A stretch of 9,390 nucleotides of DNA. It comes from Candidatus Aminicenantota bacterium. Its GTDB lineage: Bacteria; Acidobacteriota; Aminicenantia; Aminicenantales; UBA8522. Both the position numbers and the translations under genes were made by a program. Position 1 is the stretch's first letter, and each line of letters starts with the position of its first letter. Location of the stretch: contig DQHV01000208.1 in assembly GCA_003524335.1 (NCBI GenBank), positions 855 through 10,244 of the forward strand, read 5' to 3'. This document shows positions 5,615 to 9,390 of the stretch, one piece after another. The notes below the pieces were generated by a model, which was not told the DNA's origin, searched no databases, and saw nothing but the letters and a program-made list of their open reading frames with translations.

Positions 5615-5639
5615 GAACTCGGGATAGTTCAGGTTTTTT
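5615..5639 (+). terminator. Weak intrinsic terminator after the plus-strand propeller gene
   Basis: GAACT (5615-5619), a 6-nt loop and AGTTC (5626-5630) form a 5-bp stem, then AGG and six T (5634-5639). It starts 11 bp after the TAA at 5602-5604. The short stem and the three bases before the T run make it weak. Confidence 0.35.
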
Positions 5640-5715
5640 CTATCGGAACACAAAGACAGGCGCCTGGGTGCTCTTGAGCTTCCCGGCGGCTTCTTGGCTC
5701 ACTTCCCGGTTTGCT

Positions 5716-5745
5716 TTGACATCCATTCACGTCATGATTTATCAT
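5716..5745 (+). promoter_or_regulatory. Candidate promoter for the GT39 gene
   Basis: TTGACA (5716-5721), an 18-bp spacer and TATCAT (5740-5745, five of six) form a strong candidate. Transcription would start near 5752, giving a leader of about 130 nt before the ATG at 5881. An inverted repeat overlaps the -10 box and the start point. Confidence 0.5.
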
Positions 5746-5762
5746 CCCTGACGAAGGGATGA
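5742..5762. repeat. Inverted repeat TCATCCCT-N5-AGGGATGA over the promoter start point
   Basis: The 8-bp arms (5742-5749 and 5755-5762) are exact reverse complements around GACGA. The element begins inside the predicted -10 box and extends to about +11, which is typical for a repressor operator. No U-tract follows on the plus strand, so it does not look like a terminator. Confidence 0.5.
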
Positions 5763-5880
5763 GGAAAAATCGCCGCAGCAATGCTCATTCTGGCCGTGCA
5801 GCGGAAAAGGAACTTCTTATCCACCCTCCAAAAGGCCTGCGAGGCCGCCAACATCTATGGGGAAGACTAAAGGCCGCCAC

Positions 5881-7521
5881 ATGAAAGGAAACGAAGGAAC
5901 GCGGAAGGCTTGGGCGAAGGGCCTGGGGCTCGCCTGCCTCCTCGTCGTCGCCGCGGCCCTGAGGCTCCAGCACATCAAAGCTGACCCGCCGGTCCTCCTC
6001 CCTACGATCTCCGGGAGCGCGGGCATCTACTTCGACGAGGGCATCTACTGCCACAACGCGCGCAATAAGATCCTTTTCGGCCGGTGGATAACGGACGAAT
6101 GGAACCCCGTCGTCTACAACGCTCCCCTGACGCTCGTCTACTTCCTGGCCTTCAAGATGTTCGGCATCTCCATCCTGACGGTTAAGGCCCTCAGCGTCCT
6201 TATGGGGCTCGCCGGGATCCTATTCTTCGCCCTGGGGACGCGGGCCTACCTGAACTCCGCCCGGAGCCTCGGCATAGCGGCGCTGTTCGCGCTGGACTTT
6301 TACGGAGTGATGTACAACAGGATCGGGCTCCTCGAAAACTTCTCGAGCCTCTGCTTCCTGGCGAGCTTCTTCCTGTTCGTCAGGGCGCGGGGGCGCCTGG
6401 GGCCGGTGTTTTTCCTGGGCATGACGACAGCGGTGGCAGTCCTTTCTAAGTATCTCTTCGCCTATTTCCTCATCTCGACGGCCCTGGCCGTCGCCTACGA
6501 GGCCTGGAGGCGTTCGGACCGCCGGCTTCTCCTCTCGTTTCTGGCCGGGGGTCTGGCCGTGGGCCTGCCCTGGTTCTTCGGGATCTACCTGGCGTTCCGA
6601 CCGACTTTCGGCAAGATCGGGGCCGGATGGGGGATCCTCTCCCTTCCCCGTTCAGTGGGCCAGGCCTGGTCCAACCTCGTTCACAATCCTCTGCCGCGCT
6701 ACCTTCAGCTGGCGCCGGCGGCCGCCTTCTTCCTCATCCTTTTCGGGGGCCTCGTCCTGCTGAAGCTCGTCCGGCCGAAACGCGTCCCGCTCGAGCCGGT
6801 CGACGTCTTCGTCCTCTTCTGGATCATCGGCGGAGTCCTCTCCATGGGGCTCCTGAACTATCGTCCCCTGAGATATTACGTACCCCTTCTCCCGGCCCTC
6901 TTCTTGGCCGGGTCGCTGCTCCTCAGGGACCGGGACGCCGTCCGGAGGGAAGCCCGAAGCTTCTGGCTGCTGACGCTCGTGCCCGCGGCGCTTCTTTTCC
7001 CCGTCCTTAGGATGATGACCTCGCGACCATCGGCCTTCTTCACCTTCCCGCCCGGCCTCCGCGCGCTCATCTATCTGTCGCTCGCCGGGACGATCCTCTA
7101 TCTCACCCTGCGCAAGGGCTCTCGGAGACCCGTTCTGGAGGTCGTGCTCGCGGGACTGATGCTGGCTGGTCCGCTGTTCCTCTACGAACGGCATTTCTTC
7201 CGCGCCCCGACATACGACCTCGAAAGGGCCTCCCGTTTTCTGCAGACTCTGCCGCCGGGCTCGGTGGTGATGGGCCAGGAGGCGCCGCGCCTGACCCTGG
7301 GGACGCCGTTCAGGTCCCTCCTGGCCTACGAGAACTGGTTCAACGACCGGGATCCGTTCACCCGGTTCAAGCCGACGCATCTCATCGTGCTCGACAGGTT
7401 CGGCGATGCCGAGGCGGGCTGGATCCGCCGGCGGTTTCCGGAAAAGGCGGCACGCCTTGAGCCGGTCCGGAAATTCAAGGTCTGGGACACGACCATGACC
7501 CTGTATCGCGTCCCGGATTAG
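5881..7521 (+). CDS. GT39/PMT-type (ArnT-like) membrane glycosyltransferase
   Basis: A 546-residue multi-pass protein of the GT-C superfamily. Such enzymes transfer a sugar from a polyprenyl-phosphate donor to protein or glycolipid on the outer face of the inner membrane. I prefer the ATG at 5881 because AAAGG lies 7 nt ahead; the in-frame ATG at 5857 has no ribosome-binding site. After the first helix (about 14-28), the first outer loop carries the family's Asp-Glu pair in FDEGIY (51-56) and then NPVVYNAPLTLVYFLAFKMF (75-94). Further conserved-looking segments are NRIGLLENFSSL (146-157) and RPLRYYVPLLPALFLAGS (328-345). About eleven hydrophobic helices are followed by a soluble C-terminal part (about 445-546). 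It stands alone on its strand, has its own promoter and converges on the sulfatase-fold gene. It is clearly more GC-rich than genes to its left. Donor and acceptor are unknown. Confidence 0.85.
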   Translation: MKGNEGTRKAWAKGLGLACLLVVAAALRLQHIKADPPVLLPTISGSAGIYFDEGIYCHNARNKILFGRWITDEWNPVVYNAPLTLVYFLAFKMFGISILTVKALSVLMGLAGILFFALGTRAYLNSARSLGIAALFALDFYGVMYNRIGLLENFSSLCFLASFFLFVRARGRLGPVFFLGMTTAVAVLSKYLFAYFLISTALAVAYEAWRRSDRRLLLSFLAGGLAVGLPWFFGIYLAFRPTFGKIGAGWGILSLPRSVGQAWSNLVHNPLPRYLQLAPAAAFFLILFGGLVLLKLVRPKRVPLEPVDVFVLFWIIGGVLSMGLLNYRPLRYYVPLLPALFLAGSLLLRDRDAVRREARSFWLLTLVPAALLFPVLRMMTSRPSAFFTFPPGLRALIYLSLAGTILYLTLRKGSRRPVLEVVLAGLMLAGPLFLYERHFFRAPTYDLERASRFLQTLPPGSVVMGQEAPRLTLGTPFRSLLAYENWFNDRDPFTRFKPTHLIVLDRFGDAEAGWIRRRFPEKAARLEPVRKFKVWDTTMTLYRVPD

Positions 7522-7613
7522 GGCCGGTAGTATCGTTGCGGAACCCTCTGGGGCGGCAGCGCCGCCGCGGCGAAACGCGTCCTTCTCATGGAGATGTCAG
7601 ACTCCATCCGTGA
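7522..7613. terminator. Convergent gap with two hairpins lacking U-tracts
   Basis: Between the converging stop codons, GGCGGC-AGC-GCCGCC (7552-7566) and ATGGAG-N8-CTCCAT (7588-7607) can form hairpins on either strand. Neither is followed by a T run, so they are not standard intrinsic terminators. They may help end transcription or stabilise mRNA 3' ends in both directions. Confidence 0.3.
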
Positions 7614-9390
7614 TCATTTGATATATCCCAGGGACCGGAGGTTCTCCAGTTCGTTCTTGGGAAGCGACCGGAGGTCGACGGTTACGGGACGGTCATCGGC
7701 CTCGGCGAACCGGCCGAGCCAATCAAGAAACCTGACCTTGAACAGGAGCCGGACGTCGTCCTCCGCTCCGGCCCTGATCTCCTTGAAGACAGGCTTAGCG
7801 CGCCCGTAGAGGGTCTCCATGCCCGAAGCCAGGTTCACGACGGCATACCAGTCGCGCCACCGGAGCCCGAAGTCGCCGGCCTTGGAGAACGAGCGGGCCA
7901 CGGCCATGGCGTCGTCCGGCCCCGCGGCGGCGATCGCCGGGAGCCAGCTCTTCCCGTCCAGCCCGACCTCTTGGCCGAGGAGGTCCAGCAGAGTGGGGAA
8001 CACGCCGGCCAGCTCGACGACGGCCTCGACCCGCCCCTTCAGGCCCATCGAGGCAGGGAACTTGACGATGAGCGGCACGCGGGCCGTCTCCTCGTAGACC
8101 TTGGCCCCGTGCCCCCAGTATTCCCTCTCGTAGAGGGATTCGCCGTGGTCGGATAGGACGATGATCAGGCTCTCGTCGTAGATCCCCCGGTCCTTCAGGC
8201 TCTTCATAAGCTTCCCGAGCTCGGCGTCGACATAGGCGATCGCCGCATCATAATTGTCGACGACCGCCCGGACCTCGTCGGGGCCGAAGGGGCGTTCGGC
8301 GTGGATCTTCCTCTGGAACTCCTCCAGGACGCCGTGGTCGAAGGCCCGGTCCCTCGGGGCGGAGAACATATCCTGGAACGGGGGCGGGGGGACGATGGGA
8401 AGGTGCGGTTCCTTGAAGTGGAAGTAGCTGAAAAGGGGGCCTTCGCGGTCGAGCCAGCCCACGAAGCGGCGGGGCAGGGTCCCGCCCTCCGCCCGGCGCC
8501 ATTCCCCGATATTGGGGAAATAGTCGTCCACCCCGCGCGCGAAGCCCATGTTCTCCGAGATGTTGCCCGCGGCCGTGAAGAGGGACGTCCTGTAGCCCTT
8601 GGCCTTCAGATAGACGGGGATGGTCAGGAGCCGGTTGGAGAGCTTGTTCGTCATGACCCGGACCATGTGGCTCTCGGGGTACAGGCCCGTGAACAGCGTG
8701 GCCACGCTGGAGCGTGTGAACGACGCGTTGGCGTAGGCCTTCTCGAAGACGACGGCGTCCGCGGCGAATCGGTCGAGGTTCGGCGACGTCGGCCGCGCGT
8801 AGCCGTAGACCGCCAGATGGTCCGGGCGGCAGCCGTCGAGCAGAAAGATGAAGACGTTCGGCGAGCCCGTGAACCGCGGGACCTTCCCCGGGAAAGGGGC
8901 GGCCGGGATCCGGACGACCGAATTCTCGACGACGTCGAAGCTCCCGGACCTCGCCGTGAACGTAACGAACCCGGGCGACGGATCGTCGAACGCGTGGACA
9001 ATCCTCCGCGAAAGGAGGCCGGTTTTCCGGTCGAACGACCGGGCCGTTCTGCGGCCCTCCTGGAACAGGACCTCGGTGATCCCGAGGACGCCGCGCCCCC
9101 GGAAGCCGAGGCGGCCGGAGGCCCGTTCAGTACCCACGGTCAGGGTTTCGCCTTCCTCGAGGTGGCGGCGCCGGCGGGGCTCCCGCGGGCCCGCGAGGAC
9201 CGCGTGGACTGTCAGGACATCTTTGCTCGTCTTGTCGAATTCCAGGAAATTAAAGCCGGCGTTCAGCCGGACGCCGAACTCGGCGGCAGTGCGTCGCGGC
9301 GATGGCGCGAGCTCGCCGACGGCAGCCTTATTGACCAGGAGGCGGCAGGGCTTGCCCAGGAGGGCGTACTCGAGCGAGATCCGGCTCTCG
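7614..9390 (-). CDS. Sulfatase-fold (alkaline phosphatase superfamily) protein with Thr nucleophile, partial
   Basis: The frame is open on the minus strand to the right edge, so the true start lies outside; 591 residues are visible (residue 1 at 9389). The GTG at 9137 is internal: the 84 codons before it have no stop, GC-rich third positions and a coherent beta-rich sequence with GVRLNAGFNFLEF. Visible residues 1 to about 175 look like an N-terminal beta domain. The sulfatase/phosphatase core follows: VFIFLLDGCRPDHLAVYGY (179-197, metal-binding Asp), SFTRSSVATLFTGLYP (223-238), HFKEPHLP (324-331), LSDHGE (412-417, metal-binding Asp-His), GHG (426-428) and EETARVPLIVKFP (433-445). It ends in LRSLGYIK, a usual sulfatase-family C-terminus. 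The residue at the catalytic Cys/Ser position is Thr225, and the Cys-x-Pro-x-Arg formylglycine signature is absent. A phosphotransferase or phosphodiesterase activity is therefore as likely as sulfate ester hydrolysis. Confidence 0.85.
   Translation of the reverse strand, partial: ESRISLEYALLGKPCRLLVNKAAVGELAPSPRRTAAEFGVRLNAGFNFLEFDKTSKDVLTVHAVLAGPREPRRRRHLEEGETLTVGTERASGRLGFRGRGVLGITEVLFQEGRRTARSFDRKTGLLSRRIVHAFDDPSPGFVTFTARSGSFDVVENSVVRIPAAPFPGKVPRFTGSPNVFIFLLDGCRPDHLAVYGYARPTSPNLDRFAADAVVFEKAYANASFTRSSVATLFTGLYPESHMVRVMTNKLSNRLLTIPVYLKAKGYRTSLFTAAGNISENMGFARGVDDYFPNIGEWRRAEGGTLPRRFVGWLDREGPLFSYFHFKEPHLPIVPPPPFQDMFSAPRDRAFDHGVLEEFQRKIHAERPFGPDEVRAVVDNYDAAIAYVDAELGKLMKSLKDRGIYDESLIIVLSDHGESLYEREYWGHGAKVYEETARVPLIVKFPASMGLKGRVEAVVELAGVFPTLLDLLGQEVGLDGKSWLPAIAAAGPDDAMAVARSFSKAGDFGLRWRDWYAVVNLASGMETLYGRAKPVFKEIRAGAEDDVRLLFKVRFLDWLGRFAEADDRPVTVDLRSLPKNELENLRSLGYIK

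Larger units (their letters stand above)
5605..5880. other. Intergenic region upstream of the GT39 gene
   Basis: I find no convincing gene in these 276 bp. They hold a weak terminator-like hairpin after the propeller stop, a good rightward promoter at 5716-5745 and an 8-bp inverted repeat at 5742-5762. The GC-rich composition of the right part of the window begins near the end of this gap. Confidence 0.5.

Noticed and set aside
5605..5754. In-frame open stretch of about 48 codons after the propeller stop codon, containing FYRNTKTGAWVLLSF, which looks a little like a propeller strand
   Set aside because: An open frame of this length is not rare by chance. The later residues do not look like a propeller, and a promoter and terminator-like hairpin occupy the same bases. 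I do not call a lost blade or stop-codon read-through.
6652..7380. Minus-strand open frame of 242 codons inside the GT39 gene
   Set aside because: Highly charged, low-complexity translation antisense to a well-supported membrane protein; it is a shadow.

Overview
The window looks like an accessory, cell-surface-oriented region of a diderm (Gram-negative-type) bacterium. The evidence for an outer membrane is a small secreted beta-barrel protein ending in Phe-Arg-Phe, next to secreted beta-propeller proteins and multi-pass GT-C glycosyltransferases. The right third is visibly more GC-rich than the left two thirds. The phylum cannot be fixed from the sequence. A lineage such as Acidobacteriota/Aminicenantota would fit the mix of secreted propellers, GT-C enzymes and sulfatase-fold proteins, but that is a guess.

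Layout. From about 4044 leftwards, four genes lie head to tail on the minus strand: an outer-membrane beta-barrel protein (3430-4044), a secreted beta-propeller protein with an Fn3-like C-terminal domain (1855-3318), a GT87-type membrane glycosyltransferase (529-1821) and an unidentified multi-pass membrane protein cut by the window edge (1-524). The propeller gene has its own perfect-consensus promoter. The two membrane-protein genes are only 4 bp apart and are probably translationally coupled. A 16-bp perfect palindrome sits directly after the propeller stop codon. A 318-bp divergent intergenic region (4045-4362) separates this block from a second secreted beta-propeller gene on the plus strand (4363-5604), whose translation start region is duplicated in tandem. 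After a 276-bp gap with one good promoter, a GT39/PMT-type membrane glycosyltransferase (5881-7521, plus) converges on a sulfatase-fold protein (7614 to beyond 9390, minus). That protein has Thr where sulfatases carry the formylglycine Cys.

How the genes may work together. The products are all predicted to be exported or membrane-bound: a barrel in the outer membrane, two seven-repeat propellers outside the cytoplasm, and enzymes that use lipid-linked sugars or modify surface glycans. A co-regulated surface module (barrel plus two propellers) beside a glycan-modification set is a reasonable inference, but nothing in the sequence names a substrate or pathway.

The most informative non-coding signal is in 4045-4362. 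Two copies of a 15-bp dyad (consensus CCGAGTTTRACACGG, 14/15 identical) lie 104 bp apart, about ten helical turns, and one covers the -35 box of a leftward promoter. A second, unrelated 15-bp palindrome fills the spacer of a rightward promoter. I see no tRNA, rRNA, CRISPR array, transposase or known defence system here.
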